Positions 44,681-54,750 of a DNA stretch of 64,000 nt are shown piece by piece. The notes below the pieces were generated by a model. That model did no database searches and had not been told where the DNA came from. It was given only the letters and a program-made list of their open reading frames with translations. How positions within the stretch are numbered: the stretch's first letter is position 1; each line of letters opens with the position of its first letter. The stretch is from Burkholderia diffusa (GTDB lineage Bacteria > Pseudomonadota > Gammaproteobacteria > Burkholderiales > Burkholderiaceae): NCBI RefSeq assembly GCF_001718315.1, contig NZ_CP013362.1, positions 2,790,001-2,854,000 on the forward strand, given 5' to 3'. A program made the position numbers and the translations under genes.

Positions 44681-45670
44681 TCAGGCCGCGCGGCGATGGC
44701 GCGCCATCGTGACGGCAGTGTCGAGCGCGGCGACCATGCTGCCCGGATCCGCGCGGCCCGTGCCGGCCAAATCCAGTGCGGTGCCGTGATCGACCGACGT
44801 GCGAATGATCGGCAGCCCGAGCGTGACGTTGATGCCCTCGCCGAAGGTCGCATACTTCAGCACGGGCAAGCCCTGATCATGGAACATCGCGAGCACGCAA
44901 TCGGCATCCTCGAGATAGCGCGGCTGGAACAGCGTGTCGGCCGGATACGGGCCGCGCGCATCGATGCCCTGCGCTTGCGCGCGCGCGAGCGCCGGCGAGA
45001 TCACGTCGATCTCCTCGCGCCCGAGATAGCCGTTCTCGCCCGCGTGCGGGTTCAGCCCCGTCACGAGGATGCGCGGCGCCGCGAGGCCGAAGTCGCGCCG
45101 CAGGTCGCGATCGACGATCGCCAGCGTTTCGACGAGACCGTCGATCGTCAGCGCGGCCGACACGTCCTTCAGCGGCAGGTGCGTGGTCGCGAGCGCCACG
45201 CGCAGCGGCCGCTCGCCCGTGCCCGCCAGCATCATCACGACGCGCGGCGTGTGCGTGCGTTCCGCGAGGTATTCGGTATGGCCGGTAAACGGCACGCCGG
45301 CATCGTTGATCGTGCTCTTCTGCAGCGGTGCGGTGACGATCGCGTCGAACCGGCCGGCCATCGCGCCGTCGATCGCGGCATCGAGCAGCGCGAGCACGTA
45401 GCGGCCGTTGGCCGCGTCGAGCTTGCCGGCCTGCGCGGGCACGGCGAGCGGATGATGCTCGACCGACACCGGTCCGCCGCCGGCGAGCACCGCTCGGTCG
45501 GCACCGACGGCCGCCGCGCGCGCGTCGAGCAGCGCGGCGTCGCCGAGCACGGTGAAATGCGCGCCCGGCCAGCGGCGTGCGGCATCCTGCAACGCCTGCA
45601 CGGTCAGTTCCGGGCCGACACCCGCGGGTTCGCCGGTCGTGATCGCGATCTGCAGCGCGGATGCCGTCAT
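44681..45670 (-). CDS. pdxA: 4-hydroxythreonine-4-phosphate dehydrogenase
   Basis: A 329-residue enzyme of the deoxyxylulose-5-phosphate-dependent vitamin B6 pathway that oxidises 4-phosphohydroxythreonine. The metal-site histidines are visible in [17 protein letters not shown] and MFHDQGLP, and the N-terminal [13 protein letters not shown] block is diagnostic. It starts 11 bases after surA and so is translationally close-coupled to it. Confidence 0.95.
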   Translation of the reverse strand: MTASALQIAITTGEPAGVGPELTVQALQDAARRWPGAHFTVLGDAALLDARAAAVGADRAVLAGGGPVSVEHHPLAVPAQAGKLDAANGRYVLALLDAAIDGAMAGRFDAIVTAPLQKSTINDAGVPFTGHTEYLAERTHTPRVVMMLAGTGERPLRVALATTHLPLKDVSAALTIDGLVETLAIVDRDLRRDFGLAAPRILVTGLNPHAGENGYLGREEIDVISPALARAQAQGIDARGPYPADTLFQPRYLEDADCVLAMFHDQGLPVLKYATFGEGINVTLGLPIIRTSVDHGTALDLAGTGRADPGSMVAALDTAVTMARHRRAA

Positions 45671-45681
45671 GTGAAGCTCGC

Positions 45682-47046
45682 TCAGTTCGCCGGGCCGACG
45701 CCGCCGATCTTGTACTGCACGTACGAAGAATCGCGCAGTTCGCGCAGCCAGTCGGCGTACGCCTGCTCGGCCTTGCGCTGGCCGATCGCCTGGCGCGCGA
45801 TATCCATCTGCTGCTGCACCGAGCCTTCCGCCTCGCGGCGCTCCATCACCTGGATCAGGTGGTAGCCGTACTCGGTACGAATCGGCTGGCTGATCTGGCC
45901 GTCCTGCAGATTGTTCATCGCGCGCTCGAATTCCGGCACGGTCTCGCCCGGGCTGATCCAGCCGAGATCACCGCCCTGCGACGCCGAACCGTCCTGCGAG
46001 TAAGTGCGCGCGAACTTCGCGAAATCGCCGCCCGCCTCGACCTGACGGCGGATGTCCTGCAGCTGCTGGCGGGCCTGGCCTTCCGACTTGCCTTCGCCGA
46101 CACGCAACAGGATGTGGCGCACGTGCGTCTGCACGATCTTCGGTGCCGCGGCGGTCGCGCCCTGGCTCTGGCGGCGGTCGACGAGACGCACGATCTCGAA
46201 GCCGTCCGGCACGCGGATCAGCGTCGGGTTGACCTGGCCCGGGCGCAACTTCGATGCCGCGTCGACGACGTCGGCCGGCAGCGCGCCCGGCGCCTTGAAG
46301 CCGAGGTCGCCGCCCTTCTTCGCGTCGTTTGCTTCCGAATTGTTCTTCGCGAGCTTCTCGAAATCGGCGCCCGACGTGGCCTGCTGCAGCAGCGCTTCAG
46401 CCTTCTTCTGTGCGGCTTCGATGTCGGCCTGCGGCGCGTTGGTCGGCGCCTTGATGAAGATGTGCTGGAAGCGCAGGTCCTGCTGCTGCGATGCGTTCGG
46501 CCCGCGCTGGCTCGCGATGTAGTTCGCGACCTCTGCGTCCGATACGGTGATCTTGCCGTCGACCTCGCGCTCGCGCAGCTTCGACAGCATCAGCTCGGTA
46601 CGCGCGTCGCTCGTGAACACGCTCCAGGGCACGCCTTGCGCGACGATCCGCGCGCGATACTGGTCGAGCGTCATCCCGTTCGCCTGCGCGAGGCGCTGCA
46701 GCGTGGACTGCACGGTCGCGTCGTCGACGCGGATCCCGTCGTCCTTGGCCTTCTGCACCTGGATACGCTCGAGCACCATCTGGTTCAGCACCTGCGCGCG
46801 CAGCTGGTCGGCCGGCGGCACGGGTGCGTTCTGCTGCTGCAGCCGGCGCGAGATCAGGCCGACGCGCTGGTCGAGTTCGCGGCCCGTGATCACGTCGTTG
46901 TTGACGACCGCGACGACTTCGTCGGCGAGCTGCGCGCCTTGCGAACCGAGCGCCTGCGCCGAGGCCGGCGCGGCGGCGAGCAGCGCGGCGGCGGCGGCGA
47001 GGCTGGACACGACTGCCGCGAAACGAAGGGTTTTCTTCATTGCCAC
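45682..47046 (-). CDS. surA: periplasmic chaperone and peptidyl-prolyl isomerase SurA
   Basis: A 454-residue periplasmic chaperone that escorts beta-barrel proteins, including LptD, to the outer membrane. It has a signal peptide ([11 protein letters not shown], ending PASAQA), a SurA N-terminal chaperone domain (about 40-175) and two parvulin domains (about 185-290 and 300-405; the second has [16 protein letters not shown]). The GTG at 47046 is chosen because GGAG lies five bases upstream; an ATG two codons in is an alternative. It lies 45 bases after lptD, its main client. Confidence 0.94.
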   Translation of the reverse strand: MAMKKTLRFAAVVSSLAAAAALLAAAPASAQALGSQGAQLADEVVAVVNNDVITGRELDQRVGLISRRLQQQNAPVPPADQLRAQVLNQMVLERIQVQKAKDDGIRVDDATVQSTLQRLAQANGMTLDQYRARIVAQGVPWSVFTSDARTELMLSKLREREVDGKITVSDAEVANYIASQRGPNASQQQDLRFQHIFIKAPTNAPQADIEAAQKKAEALLQQATSGADFEKLAKNNSEANDAKKGGDLGFKAPGALPADVVDAASKLRPGQVNPTLIRVPDGFEIVRLVDRRQSQGATAAAPKIVQTHVRHILLRVGEGKSEGQARQQLQDIRRQVEAGGDFAKFARTYSQDGSASQGGDLGWISPGETVPEFERAMNNLQDGQISQPIRTEYGYHLIQVMERREAEGSVQQQMDIARQAIGQRKAEQAYADWLRELRDSSYVQYKIGGVGPAN

Positions 47047-47091
47047 TGGAACTCCATTGAAATCGTGCTGACCGGTGCAGACAAGCCGGCG

Positions 47092-49452
47092 TTACTCGTA
47101 GTTGCTGAAGCGGGACATCGGCGGCGGCGCGGACGGCAGCGGCGTGTAGCCCGGCACCCCGGCGCGGAACGCGGCCACGAGGCCGTTGTCGACGCTCGAC
47201 AGCCCCTTCAACGTCAACTGCATCATGAATCGCGTCGACGAGTTCTGCTGTCCCGACGTGTTCACGCCGTTCGCGTACCGCTGGACACCGACCCCGAGCG
47301 CCCAGCAATCCGCGTCGTATTGTAAGCCGAGCAGACCGTCGACGATCCGGTCGGCGGCCAGGTCGTAGTTGAAGCGGCCGATCGCATACAGGCGGCGCGT
47401 GAGCGGCCATTGCGCGGACACCAGGAACTGGTTGATCGGCTGGTTGTCGAGCGTCGTGTTCGCACGCGTATAGCGGTAGCCGACGTTGATCACGCGGCGC
47501 TCGCCCGGACTGAATCCGAAACCGATGCTCGATTTCACGAGCTGGTTGTTGTTCTGGTTGTACTGAAACGCCGTCTCCGACATGAAACCGGAGCCGAGCT
47601 TCAGCGCGGCGCCGACGATCAGGTCCGAGTGGCGCGCCAGCACGGCGCTCTGGCCGGAGTTCAGCGTGACGCGCTGGTCGGCGAAATAGTACTGCTGTGC
47701 GACCACGAAACGCGCGCGTTCGTCGCCCGTGCGGGGATCGATGAAGCGCGACGTCAGGCCGGCCGTGATCCGGTTCGCATCCGCGATCCGGTCGTTGCCG
47801 ACGAACGTGTTCGGCTGGTAGATCTCCGCGAGGCCGAAGTCCGATTCCGCCGTGTCGAACAGCGGCGCGTTCGACTGGTCGCGATACGGCGTGTACACGT
47901 AGTACAGGCGCGGCTCGAGGGTCTGGATGAAGTCCTGGCCGAACAGGCGCACCGAGCGATCGAAGATCAGGCCCGAATCGAAGCTCACGGTCGGGATCGA
48001 CTCGGTGAAGCGCTTCGGGTTGTTCGGGGTGCTCGACGACAGGTGGTTCAAGTCGTACGACGCGAAGTGATACTGGACCTTCGGCACGACGAAGTAGCCG
48101 GGGCCGTACACGCCGTACGCGATGTACGGGTTGAAGACGATGCGGTCGCCTTCGGTCGCATCGGCGGTCGTGATGCGGAACCGCGAATAGTCGGCTTCCG
48201 CGCCGAAGTCGAAGCCGCCGACGTTGTACTTCGTGTACTTCACGTTCAACTGCGGCTCGCGGCTGTACGGCGCGATCGACGGCGGCAGCGTCTGCCAGTG
48301 CTGGTAGCGCGCGAGCACCGACCACGGGCCCTTGTTGTACGTCAGGCCGGCTTCCTGCTGGTACAGCGTCTGCGTCCCGTTGATGAACTGGTTCATCGAC
48401 CCAAGGTCTTCGGGATACGTATTGTCCGAAACCTTGTTGAAGTAGACGTAGCCGCCGAAACCGCCGCCGAAGTTCTGCTGGTGCTGCCAGTAGATCGCGT
48501 AGCGGTCGCGGTGCGCGAGCCGGTCGTCCGGCAGGTAATTTGCCGTAAACGTGCCCGAATACGTCGGCGACAGATAGCGGAACGTCGCTTCGGTCTGCAC
48601 GCCGCGGCGCGAAATGATGCGCGGCGTGATCGTCAGGTCGCGGTTCGGCGCGATGTTGAAGTAGTACGGCAGCGTCAGCTCGAACCCGTTGTTCGAGTTC
48701 ATCGAGAACGTCGGCGGCAACAGGCCGCTGCGCCGCTCGCCCGACAGCGGGAACGTCATCCACGGGCTCGCGAAGATCGGCACGCCCTGGAAGAACAGCA
48801 CGCCGTTGCGCGCGGTGCCTTCGTCGGCACCCGTGTCGAAGTCGAAACGGCTGCCCTTGATGTACCACGCGGGATTCGTCGCGCACTGGCACGCGGTGTA
48901 GGTGCCGTTGACGAACACCGAGCGCTCGCTGTCGAGCAGGTCGACGCGCTCCGCGCTGCCCGAGCCACCCGTCACGTTGAAGTGGTACTTCGGCGCCGTC
49001 ATGAAGCCCTGGTTCGCCTCGACCTTCAGATGCGCGTCGGGGCCCGCGAACGACGTGCCGCCGTTGATCACCTTGACCTGGCCGTACGCATCGGCCATGT
49101 CGGTATCCTGATCGTAGTGGATCGCGTCGGCCTTCACGACCGCGTCGCCGCGACGCAGCTCGGCCGAACCCTTCGCGGCGAGGTCCTGATCGGCCGTGCC
49201 GCTCGTATGGTCGGCAATCACGAAGGTGGCCGGCTTCGCGCCGTCCTTCAGCGGATGATCCTCGAGCTGCGGGGCGAGACGCAGGTCCCACGGCGAGTCG
49301 AGCGGCTGCGGCTGCGCGGCCGCGCCCGACAGCTGCGCGTGCGACACGGCCGGCACGAGGCCGGGCACGGCCAGGAGCGCGAGCGCGAGCCGCCGTTTGC
49401 GCGGCGCCCCGTCACCGGGGAAGACATTCGGGAATAGCGGTTTGGGCGGCAT
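47092..49452 (-). CDS. lptD: LPS-assembly protein LptD
   Basis: A 786-residue outer-membrane protein that, with LptE, inserts lipopolysaccharide into the outer leaflet. A signal peptide (to about residue 39, ending SHAQ) is followed by a beta-jellyroll domain (about 75-200) and a large beta-barrel ending in the aromatic-rich SRFSNYE. I count only three cysteines: a CQC pair near residues 188-190 and one in DADCWALG near the C terminus. E. coli has four. One long-range disulfide is therefore possible. It is the first gene of lptD-surA-pdxA-ksgA, divergent from amgK. Confidence 0.95.
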   Translation of the reverse strand: MPPKPLFPNVFPGDGAPRKRRLALALLAVPGLVPAVSHAQLSGAAAQPQPLDSPWDLRLAPQLEDHPLKDGAKPATFVIADHTSGTADQDLAAKGSAELRRGDAVVKADAIHYDQDTDMADAYGQVKVINGGTSFAGPDAHLKVEANQGFMTAPKYHFNVTGGSGSAERVDLLDSERSVFVNGTYTACQCATNPAWYIKGSRFDFDTGADEGTARNGVLFFQGVPIFASPWMTFPLSGERRSGLLPPTFSMNSNNGFELTLPYYFNIAPNRDLTITPRIISRRGVQTEATFRYLSPTYSGTFTANYLPDDRLAHRDRYAIYWQHQQNFGGGFGGYVYFNKVSDNTYPEDLGSMNQFINGTQTLYQQEAGLTYNKGPWSVLARYQHWQTLPPSIAPYSREPQLNVKYTKYNVGGFDFGAEADYSRFRITTADATEGDRIVFNPYIAYGVYGPGYFVVPKVQYHFASYDLNHLSSSTPNNPKRFTESIPTVSFDSGLIFDRSVRLFGQDFIQTLEPRLYYVYTPYRDQSNAPLFDTAESDFGLAEIYQPNTFVGNDRIADANRITAGLTSRFIDPRTGDERARFVVAQQYYFADQRVTLNSGQSAVLARHSDLIVGAALKLGSGFMSETAFQYNQNNNQLVKSSIGFGFSPGERRVINVGYRYTRANTTLDNQPINQFLVSAQWPLTRRLYAIGRFNYDLAADRIVDGLLGLQYDADCWALGVGVQRYANGVNTSGQQNSSTRFMMQLTLKGLSSVDNGLVAAFRAGVPGYTPLPSAPPPMSRFSNYE

Positions 49453-49675
49453 CTATCGTTTGGCGAATCGCCCCTTGTCAACCGCACCTGCACGGCACAT
49501 TCGCGCGCGGCGGGCCGCGCCGTCGCACCGCGACTGCGGCTGAGCGCAAACCGGGAGGGCGATCGGGCGGACGGCGCGACAGGCGGCGGGCCTGCACGGC
49601 GGGCGCTGACGCGGGGCGCGTCAAAAAAGTCGTGGGGTATTATATGGCAAGACGTTCCCCCCTCCGCCGAGTTTC

Positions 49676-50725
49676 ATGACATCCCCATCCGCCGCATCCC
49701 AGCCCGACGCCCGCCTCGACGCACTGACCGCGTGGCTGCGCCCGCTCGCCGAGCGTTTCGCCCTCGACCTGTCGACCCTCGCGCCCGCGTCGTCGGACGC
49801 CAGTTTCCGCCGCTATTTCCGGGTCGCGTCGGCCACGAGCCCCGGCGGCTCGCTGATCGCGGTCGACGCGCCGCCTCCCGAGAAATGTCGCGAATTCGTT
49901 CAGGTCGCCCAGTTGCTCGCCACGGCCGGCGACCACGTGCCGGACGTGCTGGCCCACGATTTCGACGCGGGCTTCATGCTCGTGACCGACCTCGGCCGCA
50001 CGTCGTACATCTCGGTGCTCGATCCGGCCGACCCGATCGCGGCGCGCCCGTTGATGCGCGACGCGCTCGACGCGCTGATCCGCTTCCAGCTGAGTTCGAA
50101 ACCCGACGTGCTGCCGCCGTTCGACGAGGCATTCCTGCGCCGCGAGATGGAGCTGCTCCCCGAATGGTTCGTCGGCCGGCACCTCGGCAAGCCCGTCACC
50201 GACGCGATGCGCGGCACGCTCGAGCGCACCTTCGCGCTGCTGATCGCGAGCGCCCATGCGCAGCCGCAGGGCTTCATGCTGCGCGATTTCATGCCGCGCA
50301 ACCTGATGGTCTGCGAGCCGAATCCCGGCGTGCTCGACTTCCAGGACGCCGTGTACGGGCCGCTCACGTACGACGTCGTGTCGCTGCTGCGCGACGCGTT
50401 CATCAGCTGGGACGAGGAGTTCGAGCTCGACTGCTTCGCGTACTACTGGGAAAAGGCGAAGAAGGCCGGCCTGCCGGTCGATCCGGACTTCGGCGAGTTC
50501 TACCGCCAGCTCGAGTGGATGGGACTGCAGCGCCACATCAAGATCCTCGGGCTGTTCGCGCGCATCAACTACCGCGACGGCAAGCCGCACTACCTGAACG
50601 ACCTGCCGCGCTTCCTCGCCTATGCGCGCAAGGTCGCGCTGCGCTACCGCCCGCTCGTGCCGTTCGCGAAGCTGCTCGACGAGCTCGAGGGCAAGAGCCC
50701 GGCCGATGTCGGCTATACGTTCTGA
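49676..50725 (+). CDS. amgK: anomeric N-acetylmuramate/N-acetylglucosamine kinase AmgK
   Basis: A 349-residue aminoglycoside-phosphotransferase-fold kinase. The catalytic loop is RDFMPRNLMV and the metal-binding loop LDFQDAVYG. In Pseudomonas, AmgK phosphorylates recycled MurNAc at C1, the first step of a salvage route that bypasses de novo UDP-MurNAc synthesis and so confers intrinsic fosfomycin tolerance. Its partner murU starts 22 bases after its stop, and the pair lies beside lptD as in pseudomonads, which makes this specific call rather than a generic phosphotransferase safe. The ATG at 49676 begins MTSPSAASQPD. Confidence 0.9.
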   Translation: MTSPSAASQPDARLDALTAWLRPLAERFALDLSTLAPASSDASFRRYFRVASATSPGGSLIAVDAPPPEKCREFVQVAQLLATAGDHVPDVLAHDFDAGFMLVTDLGRTSYISVLDPADPIAARPLMRDALDALIRFQLSSKPDVLPPFDEAFLRREMELLPEWFVGRHLGKPVTDAMRGTLERTFALLIASAHAQPQGFMLRDFMPRNLMVCEPNPGVLDFQDAVYGPLTYDVVSLLRDAFISWDEEFELDCFAYYWEKAKKAGLPVDPDFGEFYRQLEWMGLQRHIKILGLFARINYRDGKPHYLNDLPRFLAYARKVALRYRPLVPFAKLLDELEGKSPADVGYTF

Positions 50726-50747
50726 CCGCCTTCACATTCAGCCGAAC

Positions 50748-51470
50748 ATGAGCACTACCCTGACCACGGCGATGATCTTCGCCGCCGGGCGCGGCGAACG
50801 GATGCGCCCGTTGACCGACACCCGCCCGAAGCCGCTGCTCGAAGCCGGCGGCAAGCCGCTGATCGTCTGGCAGATCGAGGCGCTCGCGCGCGCGGGCATC
50901 GAAACGATCGTGATCAACCACGCGTGGCTCGGCGAACAGCTCGAGGCGACGCTCGGCGACGGCTCGCGCTGGGGTGTGCGGCTCGCGTATTCGGCCGAAG
51001 GCGACGCGCTGGAAACCGCCGGCGGTATCGCGCAGGCGCTGCCGCTGCTCGAGCGCGACGGCCGGCCGACGGTGTTCGCGGCGGTCGCGGGAGACGTGTA
51101 CAGCGCATTCGACTACCGGACGCTTGCTGCGCGCGCCGCGCGCATGGCCGCGCTCGACGCGCCCGCGATGCATCTCGTGATGGTGCCGAACCCGCCGTTC
51201 CATCCGGACGGCGATTTCGTGCTCTGCGACGACGGCCGGCTGGCGCTCGCCGGCGCCCCGCGCGTCACGTTCGGCAGCATCGGCGTATACGACACGCGGA
51301 TGTTCCGCGACATCGTGCCCGGCACGCACCGGCCGTTGACGCCGTACTTCAAGGCGACCATCGAGGCCGGTCGCGCGAGCGGCGAGTTGTATGAAGGCAT
51401 CTGGGAAAACGTCGGCACGCCGGCGCAGCTCGGCGAGCTCGACGCACGGCTGCGCGCCGCCGCACGCTGA
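50748..51470 (+). CDS. murU: N-acetylmuramate-1-phosphate uridylyltransferase MurU
   Basis: A 240-residue nucleotidyltransferase that makes UDP-MurNAc from MurNAc-1-phosphate and UTP in peptidoglycan recycling. The nucleotide-binding motif is FAAGRGERMRPLTDTRPKPLL and the metal-binding Asp lies in VAGDVYSAFDY. It follows amgK by 22 bases, so the two form one unit. The 203-bp gap after it, before the convergent ABC exporter, shows nothing recognisable. Confidence 0.9.
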   Translation: MSTTLTTAMIFAAGRGERMRPLTDTRPKPLLEAGGKPLIVWQIEALARAGIETIVINHAWLGEQLEATLGDGSRWGVRLAYSAEGDALETAGGIAQALPLLERDGRPTVFAAVAGDVYSAFDYRTLAARAARMAALDAPAMHLVMVPNPPFHPDGDFVLCDDGRLALAGAPRVTFGSIGVYDTRMFRDIVPGTHRPLTPYFKATIEAGRASGELYEGIWENVGTPAQLGELDARLRAAAR

Positions 51471-51673
51471 TCCTTTCGCGGCGGGCCGCGGGGCCATCCG
51501 GCGGCGCGACGGCCCGAAAGCGCGATGACGGCCCGGTCGGTCGGCGGCAAGCCATCGCTGAATCAAAGCCGCGCCCGCAGCGCCCGATCACCCGGCCGTG
51601 ACCGCCCAACGCCGCCAATGCCGAACGACCGGCGAACCAACCGTTCCCGCACCGCCCTGCGCGGCATCCACGC

Positions 51674-53545
51674 TCACGCGGCCTCGGCCGCTTCCCCGCC
51701 CGCCGCCGCGCGCTGCTGCTGCAGCGCCCACATCTGCGCATACAGCCCGTCCGCGCGCACGAGTTCGTGGTGCGTGCCGCGCTCGACGATTCGCCCGTGA
51801 TCCATCACGAGAATCTGCTGCGCATGCACGACCGTCGACAGCCGGTGCGCGATCACGAGCGTCGTGCGGTGCCGCGCAATCTGGTCGAGTTCGTGCTGGA
51901 TCGCGCGCTCCGAGCGCGAGTCGAGCGCCGACGTCGCCTCGTCGAACAGCAGCACCGGCGGATCCTTCAACAGCGTGCGCGCAATCGCGACGCGCTGCTT
52001 CTCGCCGCCCGACAGCTTCAGCCCGCGCTCGCCGACCGGCGTGTCATAGCCCTTCGGCAGGCTCTCGATGAAGTCGTGGATGTGCGCGGCGCGCGCGGCC
52101 GCGATCACTTCGTCGCGGCTCGCGGTCGGCCGGCCGTACGCGATGTTGTAGTAGATCGAGTCGTTGAACAGCACGGTGTCCTGCGGCACGATCCCGATCG
52201 ATGCGCGCAGGGAGTCTTGCGTGACGTCGCGAATGTCCTGGCCGTCGATCCGGATTGCGCCGCCTGTCTGCCGGTCGAGATCGTAGAAGCGGAACAGCAG
52301 CCGTGACAGCGTCGACTTGCCCGACCCGCTGTGACCGACCACGGCGGTCGTGGTGCCCGCGTCGATCGTAAACGTCACGTCGTGCAGGATCTGCCGCGAC
52401 GCCTCGTACGCGAAGTTCACGTGCTCGAAACGAACCTGCGCGCCCGCCACCGCGAGCGGCCGCGCGTCGGGCGCGTCCGCGACTTCCTTCGCGGCCGACA
52501 GCAGCCCGAACATGCGGTCCATGTCGGTGAGGCTCTGCTTCAGTTCGCGATACACGACGCCGAGAAAATTCAGCGGGATGTACAACTGCAGCATGAACGT
52601 GTTGATCAGCACGAGATCGCCGAGCGTCAGCTTGCCGGCCAGCACGCCCTGCGTCGCGCGCCACAGGATGAACACGAGCCCTGTGCCGATGATCGCCTGC
52701 TGGCCGAAGTTCAGCACCGACAGCGAATTCTGCGAGCGGATCGCGGCCTTGCGGTAGCGCTTCAGGTTCTCGTCGTAGCGCTGCGCCTCCCACTCCTCGT
52801 TGCCGAAGTACTTCACCGTCTCGTAGTTGATCAGCGAATCGACCGCTCGCGAGTTCGCGCGCGAATCGAGTTCGTTCATCGTGCGGCGAAAGTGCGTGCG
52901 CCAGTTGGTGACCTTTACGGTGAACACGATGTACGTGACCAGCGCCGCGAACGTCACGTACGCGTAGTACGCGTCGTACTTGACCACGAAGAAGCCGAGC
53001 ACGAGCCCGACCTCGACGAGCGTCGGCAGGATGCTGTACAGCGAATAGGAAATCAGTTGCTGGATGCCGCGCGTGCCGCGCTCGATGTCGCGCGACATGC
53101 CGCCCGTCTGGCGCTCGAGATGGAAGCGCAGCGACAGCCCGTGCAGATGCCGGAACACCTGCAGCGCAAGCTGGCGCACCGCGCTCTCGGTCACCTTCGA
53201 GAACAGGATCTCGCGCAGCTCGGTGAAGAGCGACGTCGACAGCCTCACGAGCGCATACGCGACGACCAGCAGGCCGACGCCGCCCGCGAGCACGATACCG
53301 GCCGACTGCTCCGCCCTGCCGAGCGCGGTGAGCTGCTGCACGGCCGACAGGTGATCGACGATGCGCTTCATCACGACCGGCACGCCGAGGTTCGCGACCT
53401 TCGCGCCGATCAGGCAGCCGAGCGCAAGCGCGACACGCCATTTGTAGGTGGCCAGGTACGGCAGCAGCGACCGGATGGTCTGCCAGTCGTTGCGAGGCCC
53501 GGTGGGAGCCGGCGCGGGCTCGCCGGAAGCGGAATATCGGCGCAT
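51674..53545 (-). CDS. ABC exporter, fused permease and ATPase (Atm1-type)
   Basis: A 623-residue half-transporter. Six transmembrane helices (about residues 35-330) are followed by an ATPase domain with Walker A GHSGSGKST, signature LSGGEKQR and Walker B LLFDEATSALD. The family is Atm1/HMT1, which exports glutathione conjugates or sulfur-metal compounds in bacteria such as Novosphingobium; NYETVKYFGNEEWE is typical of this branch. The ATG at 53545 has no good ribosome site; an in-frame GTG nine codons upstream (53572) has GGAG six bases before it and may be the real start. It is divergent from yciA. Confidence 0.9.
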   Translation of the reverse strand: MRRYSASGEPAPAPTGPRNDWQTIRSLLPYLATYKWRVALALGCLIGAKVANLGVPVVMKRIVDHLSAVQQLTALGRAEQSAGIVLAGGVGLLVVAYALVRLSTSLFTELREILFSKVTESAVRQLALQVFRHLHGLSLRFHLERQTGGMSRDIERGTRGIQQLISYSLYSILPTLVEVGLVLGFFVVKYDAYYAYVTFAALVTYIVFTVKVTNWRTHFRRTMNELDSRANSRAVDSLINYETVKYFGNEEWEAQRYDENLKRYRKAAIRSQNSLSVLNFGQQAIIGTGLVFILWRATQGVLAGKLTLGDLVLINTFMLQLYIPLNFLGVVYRELKQSLTDMDRMFGLLSAAKEVADAPDARPLAVAGAQVRFEHVNFAYEASRQILHDVTFTIDAGTTTAVVGHSGSGKSTLSRLLFRFYDLDRQTGGAIRIDGQDIRDVTQDSLRASIGIVPQDTVLFNDSIYYNIAYGRPTASRDEVIAAARAAHIHDFIESLPKGYDTPVGERGLKLSGGEKQRVAIARTLLKDPPVLLFDEATSALDSRSERAIQHELDQIARHRTTLVIAHRLSTVVHAQQILVMDHGRIVERGTHHELVRADGLYAQMWALQQQRAAAGGEAAEAA

Positions 53546-53719
53546 GGGGGAGGATCGGCGGCGATGCGGCACGCGTTGCTCCGACGGCCGGCTCGCCCGC
53601 TTTCTCGTACAATTTGCGAACGTTGTATTGTCGCAGAAGCCGCTACGCGCCGCTGCCGGCGGCCTCGCCGGCCGGCCTGCGCGTGGTGGCGCATTTATTA
53701 TAGGATGAAAGCCCCCGCC

Positions 53720-54115
53720 ATGACCGATTCGACCCTCGAACTTCCGCAAAAGCAGCCCGCGCTGCGCGTCGTCCCGCAACCGCACGACGCGAACGTCCAC
53801 GGCGACGTGTTCGGCGGCTGGATCATGTCGCAGGTCGACATCGCCGGCTCGATCCCCGCGAGCCAGCGCGCGAACGGCCGTGTCGCGACGGTCGCGGTCA
53901 ATTCGTTCGTGTTCAAGCAGCCGGTGTTCGTGGGCGATCTGCTCAGCTTCTACGCGACCATCATGCGCACCGGCAACACGTCGATCACGGTCGACGTCGA
54001 GGTGTACGCGCAACGCATGCGCCTGATGGGCGAAGTCGTGAAGGTCACCGAAGCGACGCTCACCTACGTCGCGACCGGCCCCGATCGCAAGCCGCGGCAG
54101 CTGCCGCCGCTCTGA
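53720..54115 (+). CDS. yciA: acyl-CoA thioesterase (YciA-like)
   Basis: A 131-residue hot-dog-fold thioesterase that hydrolyses short- and medium-chain acyl-CoAs. The catalytic loop NVHGDVFGGWIMSQVD holds the general-base Asp and matches YciA closely. The ATG at 53720 begins MTDSTLELPQKQPAL; an ATG five codons upstream (53705) is possible. It faces the nitrate-reductase-associated gene convergently, 32 bases apart, and is divergent from the Atm1-type exporter. Confidence 0.92.
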   Translation: MTDSTLELPQKQPALRVVPQPHDANVHGDVFGGWIMSQVDIAGSIPASQRANGRVATVAVNSFVFKQPVFVGDLLSFYATIMRTGNTSITVDVEVYAQRMRLMGEVVKVTEATLTYVATGPDRKPRQLPPL

Positions 54116-54147
54116 TCCCCGCGCGCAGCGGCAGCGCACGCGGCCCG

Positions 54148-54630
54148 TCAGTGCGTGGCCGTCAGCCCGAACTCCCGCATCGCGGGCAGGAAGTCGTGAT
54201 TGAGCGTCGGCTTGCGCGACAGCTTCATCAGCACGTAGCGCTGGAACGGCGCGAGCCGCTGCCACTGCGCGAGCGCGGGCGCCGGCAGCCCGGCCAGCGC
54301 GCTCTGCTGCACGAGCGCATCCGGCACCGAGTCGGTCGCGCGCCAGCTCGGCTGCTCGTCCGGCTGGAACCAGGACGGTTCGAGGTCGGCGTGCGTGCGC
54401 AGCATTTCGAATAGCGCGTGATCGAAATTGGGCTCGATCGCGGTGTCGTCGTCGGCCGGAAAGCGCGCGAGCAGCTTGCGGTCCTCGAGCGGCAGCAATT
54501 GCCACTGCTCCAGGGAAATCCGCAGACCGAAACGGTCGAGATTGAAACGCACGATCATCGGAATGTACGTCAGGTTTTCCGACGATTCGTGTTCGAAATT
54601 GAATAGCAGCGGAGCGTCGCTGAGTCCCAT
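54148..54630 (-). CDS. nitrate reductase-associated protein
   Basis: A 160-residue cytoplasmic protein of the family named for its link to nitrate reductase genes. The N-terminal half (FNFEHESSENLTYIPMIVRFNLDRFG, then ISLEQWQLLPLEDR) carries the conserved pattern. Its function is not established; a role in molybdoenzyme maturation is proposed by context. Here it is divergent from fdhD, which also serves a molybdoenzyme, and that supports the link. No nitrate reductase or formate dehydrogenase subunit gene is in the window. Confidence 0.75.
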   Translation of the reverse strand: MGLSDAPLLFNFEHESSENLTYIPMIVRFNLDRFGLRISLEQWQLLPLEDRKLLARFPADDDTAIEPNFDHALFEMLRTHADLEPSWFQPDEQPSWRATDSVPDALVQQSALAGLPAPALAQWQRLAPFQRYVLMKLSRKPTLNHDFLPAMREFGLTATH

Positions 54631-54750
54631 GGTCGTTACCTGAGTGGCGGATGCCGGCGCGGCCGGCCTGCCTGAGGTATTTTAGAACCTCTGCGCGCGA
54701 GCGGCGGACGCGATCGTCGCCGCCCATGCCTCGAATCAACGGGAGTGCTG

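Noticed and set aside
46397..49291. A 964-codon minus-strand frame across lptD and surA.
   Set aside because: It is the out-of-frame shadow of lptD and surA, both of which are complete in another frame with signal peptides and known motifs.
49453..49675. A clear divergent promoter pair between lptD and amgK.
   Set aside because: TATTAT at 49638-49643 looks like a -10 box for amgK, but no matching -35 is found and none was found for lptD, so no promoter is claimed.
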